From Patella vulgata (taxonomy: Eukaryota > Mollusca > Gastropoda > Patellidae): a DNA stretch of 64,000 nt. A program made the position numbers and the translations under genes. Shown piece after piece: positions 54,901 through 64,000 of this stretch (its first letter is position 1; the number at the start of each line of letters is the position of its first letter). The notes under the pieces are model-generated. The model ran no database searches. It was not told the origin of the DNA and saw only the letters and a list, made by a program, of their open reading frames with translations. The stretch spans positions 33,777,501 through 33,841,500 of the forward strand of contig NC_065886.2 in NCBI RefSeq assembly GCF_932274485.2. The letters run 5' to 3'.

Positions 54901-57900
54901 GTGTGACGTTACAACTATCATTTAATCTGGCGTATTTAGCATTAATTTTTTTTAATATTCGTTCAATATCAAAACTCTGTTTGAAAATTCATAGAAATCA
55001 TTTAAAATCACCAAAAATTTGTAGTTGTGTTCAATTTAAATCTGACCTTTTAATTTTGATAATGAGTGTCCAATTTATAAGCGTGTAATTTCCTGATGCT
55101 AAATACACAAGATTAAATGATACCCAGGTTACAGTGATACATGCATTAATACAAACTAGTCGGGGCAGAAATGGTGCCTTTTACTCATTTTACGCAGTTT
55201 TTATGTAACCATTTTTACTAAATAGAAAATATTTTTTGTTTCTTAATAATTTCAAAAAAAATGTTTTAGAATTTAATTTGCAGAAGCAAAAAGAACTCGC
55301 CCCAATAGTATTGGCCAAGCGAATATTTACTGCTGATTATTTATTTTTTTTATTATGTAATGATATGAAGGAAATTGATCGGCAGTAAATATTTGCTTGG
55401 CCAATACTATCATTGACAGAGATGACACCAGGGAGAGTTGATTTAACTGATCGAACGGATTCATTCGATGAAATTTTGGACTCAGCTCGGACAGATATTA
55501 TTTTGCTGAATGAAACAGCTTCATGCGATAGTTTGTTAGATAGAATTAGATAGATTAGATAAAATTAGCAACCTTAGAATTAGAATCATTGTTTTGTTTG
55601 TTGTTTTTATTAAATAATATTTTATTCAAAAATTGAAAGGGATTGAGGAACAGGCATAGTGACCTCTCTCCTCTTATAGTCTATGTCTCTGCCAGTGGAT
55701 GATAAAATACATAATCCTGCTAGCACTCCGACTTATATTTAAAAATTCTGTAATTACATTTTTCACCATTAAAAACTGTGATGCATAGAAAGAAATTAAG
55801 GGATTGGGTGGTGTAGCAACGTTGCTGCCAGAGGTAGATTATTATTTACGAGACTGCAGCCACATTTCGACCTGTTAAAAAATCAACAATGTGAAAACAA
55901 GTGATGGTGATGGTGATGGCCAGCCGATCTAATTTGAATAAGATGATTGATGGCTATTTTAGTCCCCAAATTGTGAAAAATACTGGTGATAATCTTATCA
56001 TTTATGTGCTTCAAAAATAACATTTTCTGACCATTCAGTTTTGGACATTTTGGATAAGCACCCCACTGGTGACTGGACCCTTACCCCCACCCTCCTGAAC
56101 ATTAAGCCAGTAACATTCTCCTATTAGTGAATATAAATACAGAATTTTGTAAATAAAGATTGTTGGTTGTGGTTTATGTAGTGGAATCAAGTTGTTTTAT
56201 GAACCATGTGGTACAGAGATCATATATTTTTTTTCTTAATTTAATTTATTATTCAGTATGCATGTTTAATTTATTAATAAAAAGCTATAGAAACAATGGA
56301 CTTTTCTAAGTTACAGTTAAAGACAATACAATATTAATTGCTATTTTGTTTTCTTTTTTTATTATTTAGAAGCGGAAACAATGAACTCTTTTAAGTCACG
56401 ACCAAAGACAAAATTTTCAAGCTATAACTAGCACTATTGAACAGTTTACTGGAACAAGCGCTCTCTCCAAATTCATTATTTATTTAGAAGTCCAGGAAAA
56501 ATTTTCGGCTAAGTAAACAAAAGCTAATAGATAAATAAGGCAACTTCACTAGATTAGAGAGGCTGGATGTTTTAATACATGCACTTTAAATCATAAGGTC
56601 TGTCATTCTATCAAGTAGTGATTCCCTACTTGTAAGTGACAAGGAGTAGGTTCGCCACTCCAACCTCGTGTGTTTTCTCCAGGTCCTCTGGTTTCCACCC
56701 ACTACTAAAGCGAATTATTGAAACAAAACTTAACCATATGTTGGTCCTGAAATTACCGAGTTTGCGTCGAGTGGACATTAAAACCTATTTCTCTCGTTCT
56801 TTAAATTAATTTATATTGAAAAATAACAAAAATATTGACCAAGTTTAAACATTTATTTCGTTGTATAAAATTGTATAGAACTTTCTTTCGTTGTATAAAT
56901 TTTTTTTTTTTCCCCTAGTCTCGTCGAACTGTGGAACCATCAGATAATTATATATTTAAGGTGAGAATCTGTTCATTGATACATGTCTAATATAAGGTCT
57001 TCAAGTCCATATAAGGGCATCACATCTATATAAGGGCATCAAGTCTATATAAGGAATGCTTTAAATCTAGACAGTAGACATTGACTTATTATTGCGCCTA
57101 GAGCATGCACTTTGGATAGATTAAGCGCTTCCCTGAAACGTTAATTTTCATTATCGATTAACTATACCTATGTTGTAGTTACACATTGATTTAATGTGTT
57201 TTACACAAGGGCCTTGGTTTCCATCCGTACCGTTTTGTCGCTATAGGGTCTAAAAATAATTTTCTTTTGTAGAATTTAAAAACTAAGCATTCTCTTGTTT
57301 TGAAGAGTTATAGTTCAGTTTTATTTGGAATGTATAATTTGTCTTCATTTATTCCAAATATTTGATATATCATCTAGCATCTTGGCATATAGCTGTGTCC
57401 ATTAGTTGTTTCTAGTATCTCTTGTGGTTCAGTATGAATCATTAGTATTAGATGATTGTGATGGGTGTTGTGGTGGGTGGTTGTGTTGGATGTCTCTGGT
57501 GGATGCTTGTATTAGGTTACCTGGTGGGTGATTGTATTGTGTGTTCTTGGTGGGTGATTGTATTGGGTGTTCCTGGTGGGTGATGATGTTGGGTGTCTCT
57601 GGTGGGTGATTGTGTTGGGCATTCCTGGTGGGTGATTGTTTTTGATATTTTCTCAGTTGGTTGATTGTTTTGGATATCTCTGTTGAGTGATTGTGCTGGA
57701 TGGTTGTGGGTTGATTGTGTTGGATGATTGTCTTGGGTGCCTGCTGATTGAAATGGGTGCCTAATGAGTGATTGAGCTGAGTGATTGGGCCTGGTATCTG
57801 CTGGGTGATTGGATATGATGTCTCAGCATTAATCATTCAAACTGAACCACAAATAGTTAGCAAGATGATCATATAGTTTAGGGGTGGCCAATATTTTATG

Positions 57901-59021
57901 TTCCATCTGTAAGATCTACCAAAGGTTGTCTACCCCTCATATATAGAGCATGTTAATATTTTAGTTTTTAACCATATTACACTGTCGAAATAATTGTCAG
58001 ATACTATCACGCTTTTTCGGAAGTCCAAATCGTCTTTAAGATCTGTCATTGATTTCCAATCCCAAGTGACAAGCTTGTGTGGTAGCCGGTGTTTTCTCTG
58101 GCTTCTCCAATTACCTTCCACTGTTCTAGCGAATTATTGAAATGTAATTATGCCATCTGTTAGACCCAAAATGACTGACTCTCTCTGTCTCTCTCTTAAG
58201 GAAGGTCTGTCTGGTACATAATAAAGGAGTCGAGTCAACCTTCTGGGTTTTCTCCTGACCTGGTTTGTGTCGAGTGGACATTAACTTTGTGTGTGTTTCT
58301 CTTCCCTCATCCAGTGTAATGTGGTACAAATTTAGTGTTATTTATGTTTGTTGTGTATTGAGGCATGGGCTTGTTGATATTTTTATATTGTTTTATAAAT
58401 TTACGACTGCCAGACGGATGAAAGTGGTAATGGAATTAGTTTCGATGCTTCCCCGCATGTTGTAAGTATGGACATATATTTATAGATAGAGAATATTACC
58501 TTTATAGAGATAGCATGTTTCATAGAATTACAAACAGTAGAAGCATATTTTAAATAAAACTAAATAATTTGTATAGCGCCGAGTGTTCCAGCAAAGAAAC
58601 TGTTCCAGGGCATATTGACGATAGCAAAGTATTGTAATGGTATTTGACTATAACTCCAACCCAACCAACTCTACTATCTTTACAGATACTGTTCCCTTCC
58701 CTTCCAGGTCCTCAGTCCTGTACCACTGAAAAGGGGAAACCACACCAGAAAATCCTGAGGAACTTTCTCAGCCAACACCTGTTTCACAATCCAGCGTCTT
58801 ACTCATTGAGACTTTGGCGCCACCGTGTGTAAACAGTTCATAGATATTAAACAAGGCTGAAAAGTAACCAGGGTCGCGTCAGGAATACACTAGTTAAAAC
58901 AAAATAAATTTCTAGACAGGTTGTTCCATGAATGTATATATTGTATTTGCAGAGACCAACATATAATGGTGATGTTCAGAGTAAACATTATCCTTGTAGA
59001 AAAGATACCTTGCAGTATCAG
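44964..59021 (+). CDS. TRPC-type cation channel, eight exons, 3' end not found
   Basis: TRPC proteins form tetrameric, calcium-permeable, non-selective cation channels in the plasma membrane, gated downstream of phospholipase C. Exons: 44964-45917, 49801-50143, 50456-50900, 51470-51665, 52145-52360, 56919-56960, 58414-58461, 58953-59021. All introns are GT-AG and in phase, coding 771 aa so far. Ankyrin repeats span about aa 46-180. The TRP_2 linker has H187, C191, C193 and C196, the H-x3-C-x-C-x2-C zinc site of TRPC channels. Pre-S1 is about 349-367; S1 384-403; S2 423-437; S3 456-477; S4 506-523; S5 540-560; pore LFW 589-591; S6 614-640 ending NMLIAMM; TRP box EWKFSR 652-657, then LPPPFN. 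The pore reads LFWSMFSL, with FSL as in TRPC1 rather than FGL of TRPC3-7. Exon 8 ends TLQYQ, where the family continues with VM..LV.RY; that exon was not found up to 64000. The family call is firm, the subtype is not. Confidence 0.9.
45987..46391. mobile_element. MITE family M2, copy 1, in TRPC intron 1
   Basis: Inverted ends ttaaagtagctaaatct and, reversed, ttaaaggaggcaagtct. The interior shares ggtcg(c/a)a(g/a)cgcatat words, tctggttattcca, ttttgtcttaaatattggac and atcacaacatcaatgttgat with copy 2. No transposase. Confidence 0.78.
46432..46725 (-). mobile_element. SINE-B copy
   Basis: aaatgaaatggggtttagcg, actgggctaatgaagttagg, ccaaaggactagacactgtt and cacctctgacaacc. The head is partly preserved near actgatccacagcagctccc. 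Confidence 0.78.
47230..47455 (+). mobile_element. SINE-B copy, diverged
   Basis: ctgagtaaggcacttcctca, ccctgagatcttaggttcc, aaaggcctggcaagtaacag, ttggcatgcaagtaaaagaa, ending taatttcattta. Confidence 0.65.
47605..47664. repeat. 30-bp perfect direct duplication
   Basis: gttaagatttgaggagctct then tctatttaat occurs twice in tandem. Confidence 0.9.
48240..48545. repeat. Pyrimidine-rich microsatellite
   Basis: (CT)n with cccaccca and cacaca interruptions. Three overlapping open frames here are low-complexity artefacts. Confidence 0.9.
48827..49331. mobile_element. MITE family M2, copy 2, in TRPC intron 1
   Basis: Inverted ends ttaaaggagctaaatcgc and, reversed, ttaaagtagctaagtctc. Same interior as copy 1, in the same orientation, plus about 100 bp extra near 48940-49090. 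Confidence 0.78.
49440..49760 (+). mobile_element. Repeat F-like fragment before TRPC exon 2
   Basis: tattgttatcacccctgttt, gtctgttggtagtctgtgtc, agtgttatgcccctttgtc and gttatgcccctttgtt recall Repeat F/E units. Weak. Confidence 0.4.
49801..50143 (+). CDS. TRPC exon 2: pre-S1, S1, S2
   Basis: Acceptor caatttaag, a purine-rich and weak site. Codes [18 protein letters not shown] through [11 protein letters not shown]. Donor gtgagt. Confidence 0.92.
50205..50397 (+). mobile_element. SINE-A copy in TRPC intron 2
   Basis: 3' part clear: aattattgaaatataattaa, cattagtcccgaaatgacct, gtgtcgagtggatgttaaac and (CT)n. 5' part poor. Confidence 0.78.
50456..50900 (+). CDS. TRPC exon 3: S2 end to S5
   Basis: Acceptor tttttcag. 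Codes [19 protein letters not shown] ... HPTL-like [17 protein letters not shown] and [19 protein letters not shown], the TRPC S4-S5 signature. Donor gtaagt. Confidence 0.93.
50943..51065 (+). mobile_element. Repeat F fragment in TRPC intron 3
   Basis: ttttatacacccacattgaa, gtccagaattgctt, aatttatacacagtgtt and tactgacagagttatggctc. Confidence 0.65.
51066..51462 (+). mobile_element. SINE-B, full length but diverged, in TRPC intron 3
   Basis: aggtgtctcaatgagcatga (head), gattggacgggaaagttcct, tagtcttttggatggtactg, cacagttggaattccataca, ctgtatggcatatgcccatc, ending ccatatcatttcat. Confidence 0.75.
51470..51665 (+). CDS. TRPC exon 4: pore and S6
   Basis: Acceptor ttttttcag. Codes [20 protein letters not shown] ... 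[18 protein letters not shown]. Donor gtaaaa, weak at +5. Confidence 0.92.
51850..52005 (-). mobile_element. SINE-A on the minus strand, in TRPC intron 4
   Basis: ggggtctttaaaagtgggag, aaaactgaaggtcccggaga, aaacccatgaggttgatagg and cacgttatccattcgtcccc (head, reversed). Confidence 0.82.
52145..52360 (+). CDS. TRPC exon 5: TRP box and helix
   Basis: Acceptor gacttgcag. Codes [20 protein letters not shown] and [20 protein letters not shown], then a basic Cys-rich stretch ending SEGTIR. Donor gtaagt, phase 0. Confidence 0.92.
52482..53306. mobile_element. Possible hAT-like non-autonomous element (825 bp)
   Basis: Ends cagcggtgggagcttgagtc and, reversed, tagaggtgggaacaagtcgt. Flanks tctattag and tccattaa match at 6 of 8, like an aged 8-bp TSD. 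Sub-terminal gactcaa words are inverted (52540s and 53240s). No transposase recognised. Confidence 0.55.
53463..53820 (-). mobile_element. SINE-B, full length
   Basis: tgaaatgaaatggagtttca, gggctaatgaagacgtggat, cccaccaatgtgtacacgga, gcagggattgaacacgggac and ctgagccattgtggctccc. An internal piece of the core is deleted. Confidence 0.88.
54140..54330. mobile_element. M3-related relic
   Basis: caccaaaagtactttcgg, ttaagttttaaaattttaaa, catctttcatgtgatgcaag and ggctatttatttatcaag match the M3 interior at 39597-39836; ends not preserved. Confidence 0.5.
54520..54770 (+). mobile_element. SINE-B copy without head
   Basis: ccggcatggtttcccttgtc, gtcattcggatgggacaaaa, ctcatagcacactgca, cgcccgtcttcattagccca and ccccatttcatttcatttc. 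Confidence 0.82.
54771..55304. other. No recognised element
   Basis: AT-rich TRPC intron 5 sequence; a 68-codon frame at 54882-55088 is unremarkable. Confidence 0.3.
55305..55410. other. Hairpin with 29-bp arms in TRPC intron 5
   Basis: 55305-55333 and 55382-55410 are reverse complements with one mismatch. As RNA the stem could extend about six more pairs with G-U. It may be a tiny MITE or a small-RNA precursor. Confidence 0.75.
55411..56554. other. No recognised element
   Basis: TRPC intron 5 AT-rich sequence. A short ggtgatggtgatggcc run lies near 55905. Confidence 0.3.
56555..56805 (+). mobile_element. SINE-A copy, 100 bp before TRPC exon 6
   Basis: cataaggtctgtcattctat, gacaaggagtaggttcgcc, gttttctccaggtcctctgg, gcgaattattgaaacaaaac and gtcgagtggacatt. 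Head damaged. Confidence 0.8.
56919..56960 (+). CDS. TRPC exon 6, 42 bp
   Basis: Strong acceptor (tttttttcccctag) and donor gtgaga. Codes [14 protein letters not shown], phase 0 at both ends. Lies in the poorly conserved C-terminal linker, so support is splice sites and frame only. Confidence 0.7.
56961..57429. other. TRPC intron 6 start; short direct repeats
   Basis: tataagggcatcaagtcta recurs three times near 57000-57055; nothing else seen. Confidence 0.4.
57430..57835. repeat. Minisatellite, unit about 27 bp
   Basis: Units such as gggtgttcctggtgggtgat and tgtattg, fourteen or so. A 135-codon minus frame (His/Gln/Thr/Asn-rich) is an artefact. Confidence 0.88.
57995..58300 (+). mobile_element. 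SINE-A fragments, two tails
   Basis: gatctgtcattgatttccaa, gtgacaagcttgtg, gcgaattattgaaatgtaat and (CT)n are followed by a second partial tail, cctggtttgtgtcgagtgga at 58259. Confidence 0.6.
58414..58461 (+). CDS. TRPC exon 7, 48 bp (tentative)
   Basis: Acceptor cgactgccag, donor gtaagt. Codes [16 protein letters not shown], phase 0 at both ends. It may be a cassette exon. Not conserved in families I know. Confidence 0.55.
58690..58845 (-). mobile_element. SINE-B head half
   Basis: gtcctgtaccactgaaaagg, ggaaaccacaccagaaaatc, ctgaggaactttctcagcca and actcattgagactttggcgc. Confidence 0.72.
58953..59021 (+). CDS. TRPC exon 8, 69 bp
   Basis: Acceptor gtatttgcag, donor gtcagt. Codes [20 protein letters not shown] and QYQ. 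YQ at the end fits the family position before VM..LV.RY. Confidence 0.72.
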
Positions 59022-59044
59022 GTCAGTACATACAATCATATTCT

Positions 59045-59590
59045 CATAACTCTCTCATTCCATTCTACACCCATACAATATCACAATTTCCCCCTCCCAT
59101 CCTATGTCTTACAACTTACCCACACCACCCCACACAATCCCATCCTATCTCACAACTCCTTTATCCCATCCTACCCTGTCTCACAGCTTCTCCACACCAC
59201 CCCACACCACACCAGCCAATCCCATCTCATGACTTTCTTATTCCACTCCCATCACATCCTGCCTGACAACTTTCCCACCCCACTCCCATCCCTATCTCCT
59301 TTCTCATCTCATCCAATCCCTCTCCATCTTGTCTCTGTCTCATAACTTCCCCACAACATCCTATCCCACTACCATCCCACTCTGTATCACAACCTCCCAA
59401 TGCCATCCAATATCCCGTCCTGTCCCAGAACTTCCCCACCAAGTCCTATCCCTCCGTGACTCACAGCTTCCAATCTCATCCTTGCCTATCCAGTTCTATC
59501 CCACCCATCCCAAATCCCATCTCACCCATCCTTATCCCATTTTACACTTTCCCAATATCTCATCCTATCCCTATAGGATGTTCCTATCCG
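59045..59590. repeat. Degenerate C/T-rich tandem repeat
   Basis: Words tcccatcctatc, cacaact and tccccacacc recur at about 25-45 bp for 540 bp, starting right after the TRPC exon 8 donor. Confidence 0.8.
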
Positions 59591-60440
59591 ACCACACTCG
59601 TCCTTTTTCATAATAATAAAAAAGACTAGATATCCGTTGATAACAGATACATTATAGACCAAGGTTACAGGTAGGGGCTGGGGGGGAGGGAGTATATTGT
59701 CAGCCAGGCTGTGGGATATATGGTAAGCATTTAGGAAGAGGGGATGTAAGTCAATCTGATTAAAACGCAGTTCCTATTTCATTTCATTTTTTATAGTTTT
59801 AAATTTTGTTTCTAATTTGTCTGTACTACACTAGGATCTGGAAAAGTTGTTATATAACCCGTGTTCTGGATAGCGTGAGTGATTAGCCAATGAAACAGTC
59901 TATTACGGCGACTTCTTGGCGTGCCATGCACGGAACTGTGGGTAAACCACTAGAAATGCCAATGGAGATTGATTAATCAATGTGTGACGTCATAGGGTCA
60001 AAAGCCGTTCGTATACCTCTGACGCGACCTTTTACTACAACCGGGCAGATCTTTATGTAATATAGGCCATCGAAAGTATAAAAAAACGAAACAAAATATA
60101 GATCTGTATTTTAATCAGATGTGGATGTAAGTGTATAAGTATTGATGAATATATTTTATCTGATGTTGAAATCGAAAAACAAATTTGGTGCCCATTATTC
60201 CTGTAGTTTATCTATGCAAGCAAATGAAATTTAGTGTAGCCTGTAGTTATGCACAATGTAGAAGATTTTTAGATATTTTACATTTTACTCTAAAACTATA
60301 AATCATACAAATTTTTTTTTATTAAAAGTTGCGCTGTCAGATAGGACAAAATAAACCAAACGGAAAAAAAATACTTACGGGCATAATCTTTTCTCTAGTT
60401 TTTCGCACAGAACCGCATATAATATGTTGGAGAGCCATGT
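59591..60440. other. No recognised gene; one inverted dispersed pair
   Basis: 60011-60035 reversed (gtaaaaggtcgcgtcagagg) resembles 58864-58888 (gtaaccagggtcgcgtcagg). A tgacgtca is at 59984-59991. A possible acceptor actacactag at about 59834 is followed by an early stop, so it is not taken as an exon. Confidence 0.35.
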
Positions 60441-60690
60441 ATGGTGGCGGTGTGAGTAAGACGCTGGCATGCTCCCGATGTGGGTCGATAAAACTCCTCA
60501 GGATTCCGACTTGCTTTCTCCTGGTCAGTGGTGCAGGACAGCTGTCTAGTTGTTCAGCTGGGATTGCAAACTGAGGTGCACGTAAAAGAACCCTTGAATT
60601 TGAAATAATTGTGTAGACCACAGCACTGCTGTCCGGTCCAAATTTCTCTCATGGCACACTGTATGGCATATATGCCTGTTTTCAATGTTG
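60440..60690 (+). mobile_element. SINE-B copy, shortened
   Basis: tggtggcggtgtgagtaaga (head), ctcctggtcagtggtgcagg, gaggtgcacgtaaaagaacc, ctcatggcacactgtatggc. Confidence 0.75.
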
Positions 60691-61184
60691 AATTCAAAAT
60701 AAATAAGAATATACGATTTTATAAATTAAGATTTATAATTTTTTATAGTATACCAGAAATTTGTGATTTATTTAGTTAGTATAGCCTGTAGACAGGTTTG
60801 ACCTCTGTGTCTGTAGACTAGACCAGACAGGTTTTTATTTCATGCTACATAGATTAATTAGGCATGCAATTAAATAATGGATTCTAGAAATTGAGATCTA
60901 ATAAAGGTAGAACATCGAGTTTCAGGTCTGACTGTATATTATATTATAGCTTGTCTCCTGTAATTATTGAAGTAGGCTTGCGTAACAGGTTTTATAATAG
61001 GATGTCCCTTATAATTATGGAAGGAGACTTGAGTAACAGGTCTGGTAGTCTCTTATAATTATTTAAGTAAAGCATGTATAAATCTTTTGACATTTGAGGT
61101 ATGTGACTCAGTAGGTAAATCCATCATACACACATGGTCAAAAATTAAAATAACTTTGTGTTGGTCTCCAAATGACCTTGTTTT
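60691..61184. other. No recognised element
   Basis: gtaacaggt / ttataattat words recur near 60960-61070 as a loose repeat. Otherwise nothing. Confidence 0.3.
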
Positions 61185-61605
61185 TACACGCCCACATTGA
61201 AATGTGGTTGTATATTGTTGTTGTTCCCGTTCGGCCTGTGTCCACAATTGCTTGTGGACTCTCCTGTGGCTAAAGTTAATATCCGATTGACTTTAAATTT
61301 ATGCACAGTGTTTAAGGTCATGAGATGAAGAACCCAATTGATTTGCAGCGATTTCCGATAGTTACTGCCAGGGTAATGGCCCTAGATCTCTTTGAAATAT
61401 CTTGTGGACATTCTAGAGGCTAAAGTTAATATCTGATTGACTTAAATTTATATGCACTGTTTAAGGTCATGAGATGAAGAATCCTATTGATTTTCAACTA
61501 TTTTTGATAATTACTGCCGGAGTTATAGCCCTTGACCTCTTTAAAAAATCTTGTAGAAGCTCTTGAGATGTATGTTTCGTTGTCTGGCAACCTATGTTTA
61601 GTATT
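61183..61605 (+). mobile_element. Repeat F copy with two to three units
   Basis: Head ttacacgcccacattgaaat and gtggttgtatattgttg, units with agttaatatccgattgactt and ttaaggtcatgagatgaaga, end tgtttcgttgtctggcaacc. Confidence 0.78.
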
Positions 61606-61695
61606 AATTTTTCCTTGATCGGTTTAATACATGGATCACCCCCCAGATAGATAGTGAGCGTCTTACTCACTGAACCACTTCTGGTTCCAAAATAT
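61606..61695 (-). mobile_element. SINE-B head fragment
   Basis: atggatcaccccccagatag, gtcttactcactgaaccact and tctggttcc. Confidence 0.5.
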
Positions 61696-61794
61696 AAGTT
61701 TGGCATTAATTTTGAAACAATATTTATGCTTATTTAGGTGCATACAGGTATCTGATTACCGTGGGGGGGAGGGTGTCTGTACAATAACTCTTTA

Positions 61795-61950
61795 TTAACC
61801 TGGGGGTTGGGTGGTTTCGATTCCCTGCTTGTACGTGACAAGCAGTAGGGACGCCTATCTAACCTTGTAGATTTTCTCCATGACCTCTGGTTTTCTCCCA
61901 CTGCTAAAGACCCCTGCGTGCAAGCAAATTATTGAAATAAATCTCTTCCG
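61795..61950 (+). mobile_element. SINE-A copy, tail lost
   Basis: gtggtttcgattccctgctt, gtgacaagcagtagggacgc, ttttctcccactgctaaaga and gcaaattattgaaataaatc. Confidence 0.8.
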
Positions 61951-61985
61951 TTATGGCATATTTTAATCATCAAAAATTAATTCTT

Positions 61986-62234
61986 AATTACAAGCTAGTT
62001 ATTCATGCTTTGCATGCTCGGATTCACTTAATTAGGCGATTATAACACTATTGTGTATAATATTTCTCAAACATCTGATTCACAGATTGATTTTCCAATG
62101 GAAATGAAATGAATTACAAGCTAGTTATTCATGCTTTGCATGCTCAGATTCACTTAATTAGGCCATTATAACACTATTGTTTATAATATTTCTCAAACAT
62201 CTGATTCACAGATTGATTTTTCAATGGAAATGAA
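61986..62234. repeat. Two tandem units of 126 bp
   Basis: aattacaagctagttattca starts units at 61986 and 62112; only a few differences, so recent. Confidence 0.92.
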
Positions 62235-62485
62235 ATGAAATATGGTATAACGTCCTACTGTTCTGCACCGATTGGGCTATTGAAAACACCTGCATACTTC
62301 ATACAGTGTGCTATGAGGGAAATTTTGCATGGACAGTGGCACTACAGCCTACTCTTATATCAAATTCCAACTGCCAAGGGATCATTTATGTGCATGTCAA
62401 TGTGTAAACTTGACCTCAGTTTTTCATCCCATCCCAATAGATCAATGCAGGGATTGAACACAGTACCTCCAGGTTCACAAGCCAA
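62228..62485 (-). mobile_element. SINE-B copy at the end of the duplication
   Basis: gaaatgaaatatggtataac, catacagtgtgctatgaggg, gtgcatgtcaatgtgtaaac, gcagggattgaacacagtac. The core is internally deleted. Confidence 0.82.
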
Positions 62486-64000
62486 ACTAAAAGCTAGAAG
62501 AAACATTATTTTCTGTTAATTTAAGAAAAACCATAAAAACCAATATTGGTTATCCTGTTTGTTTAATTCAAAGACAGAATCATGTGTACTGATGAGGTGA
62601 TGAGTAGTCTTGAATAACAGGTCCTATAATAATAGTCTAGATTAATTAGTTTTGTAATAAATGTTGGTGGGCACCTGATGGAAGGGAGTGAGTAGCCATG
62701 GTTAACAGGTCCTATAATAGTCTAGATTAATTAGTCTTGTTAATGTGCTGATAATTGTCAGGATATTAGGTTGATCAATATTGGTTTGATCTCTCGATGC
62801 TGGGGGTCAGCCATTCTGACGGACTCGAGGTTATAAATCTCCGCATGAGGATCAATATAATGTAATATATCGTGTGTTGGCGGATATTTATATCAGCACG
62901 ATTACTTGAAGAGAAAAACTCTCATTAACCGTATCAGTGATGATATTAATGGGAATTAGGCTTCATGTTACACTTCATCACAATTAATTGGAATTTTGGG
63001 GTCATTGATGTAGTTATATTTAGATAAAACTTACTCAGTGAATCAATACACCCATTGAATTTCTATTGGCTGTCAGTCAAACTAACTACCAATCAAGTGT
63101 TGGTCAGAGTTTTGTTTTTTTAAGTTGCTGGGATTATTTGACTAACTCATAAACATCAAGCATTTCGGCCAAAGTTCAATTTTAGTTTTTCTGGACCTAG
63201 GTAAAATGATAACCATTAAAGTCCTGTGGCAGGGCATAAAATAATGTGCCTTAGAACACGAACTTGCTTCGAAATGAAAAACCTGTGCTTCGAAAATAAG
63301 GAAACCGTGCTCTGAAAAAAATGGTGTAGTGCTCTGAAAAAGTGTAAGGTAGCAATGCCTCCTAATCCCTAATGAGTGTTTTTGGTCAGTTGTACAGATC
63401 AGATCAGCTGGCGCCCGATCGACACACTTGGACGAGTCGAGGGAGCACTAGCCGCATCAGCTCACCTGTCAGGTTTTTCAGTAAGCTTGGTATCTGATCT
63501 GCTGTGTCCTTGATTGTCATTTCAGTTTTACTTTGACATAATTTTCACAAATTTTCGGTATTAAATTTGGTATAGTCGAAATTAAAATCACAAATAAGAA
63601 TTTAATATTGGTCCATTTCAATCCATATTGATGTTGTTATGTTGCAGTGTTAATGTGGGATCCTAATATCCAATATTTAATGCAGTGTACCATATCGTTT
63701 CGGGCGCAAAATCAATGAACAAAGAAAAACATGGCCTAAATTACAATGTGACAGTAAATAGTAATGGCTGATTCACAAATGATAAAGTAATAATAAAAAA
63801 ACGTTTAGAATGCACTAAGCAGGTGTAAACGACTGTCATTCAGTTTTGACTGTTCACGTATTTCACCGAAAATAATTGATTAGAAATTAGATTTTTTTTT
63901 TTTTAAATTGAATATAAATCACTTAATATACACTAATATTACATTAATATGTGCTTTTAGACCCATCTATGATCCCAAAAAATAGAGCCATATAACCTTT
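62486..64000. other. No recognised gene; short repeats
   Basis: agtctagattaattagt occurs near 62632 and 62721. gtgctctgaaaaa words cluster near 63255-63345. No exon matching the TRPC C-terminus was found. Confidence 0.35.

Noticed and set aside
57429-57836. 135-aa minus-strand frame rich in His, Gln, Thr and Asn
   Set aside because: Translation of a 27-bp minisatellite inside a TRPC intron.
59820-59872. Possible next TRPC exon after actacactag
   Set aside because: Frame stops after a dozen codons and lacks the expected VM..LV.RY motif.
1-64000. Retroviral, LTR, Polinton-like or CRISPR sequences
   Set aside because: No protease, integrase, capsid, envelope or terminal-repeat pair of that kind was recognised; tandem arrays here lack CRISPR repeat-spacer layout and the DNA is eukaryotic.

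Overview
The window is eukaryotic nuclear DNA, AT-rich and dense in repeats. Two intron-bearing genes lie on the + strand. Gene structure, protein similarity and the repeat types point to a lophotrochozoan, probably a gastropod mollusc; this placement is inference from sequence character alone. Gene 1 (351-9717) is a complete GTF3A / TFIIIA gene. It has nine exons, nine C2H2 zinc fingers in the canonical TFIIIA order and a long acidic C-terminal tail encoded by one exon; the model gives 520 aa. Gene 2 (44964 to beyond the last exon seen at 59021) is a TRPC-type cation channel: ankyrin repeats, zinc-binding TRP_2 linker, six membrane helices, LFW pore motif and EWKFSR TRP box. Eight coding exons were found, and the 3' end (family motif YQ-x-VM...) is not found in the window, so the gene is probably cut by the window edge. 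About 35 kb between the genes (9.7-44.9 kb) shows no host gene I can support. It is built of transposable elements and tandem repeats: a 5'-truncated L2/CR1-like LINE split by a hAT MITE, a mariner relic, several TIR-bearing MITE families, a perfect 119-bp-arm inverted repeat, three families of large repeats with internal tandem units (called E, F and H here), and over a dozen minisatellites. Two tRNA-headed SINE families dominate the whole window. SINE-A is about 277 bp, has a head like ggatggctgaatggttagcg and ends in (CT)n. SINE-B is about 375 bp, has a head like gagccacggtggctcagtg and ends in atttcatttc. I count about 23 SINE-A copies, about 21 on + and 2 on -, and about 32 SINE-B copies in both orientations. 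Nested insertions with target-site duplications (TSDs) give a relative chronology. I saw no retroviral, LTR or Polinton-like copy. The strongest candidates for something undescribed are the E/F/H repeat architecture (characteristic ends, a GTCYGTC-rich stretch in most copies, then amplified internal units), hammerhead-like GAAACGT motifs at the ends of dispersed elements, the SINE-A strand bias, and minisatellites grown from a splice donor and from a SINE tail. All boundaries were read by eye, so repeat ends are approximate unless a TSD is stated.
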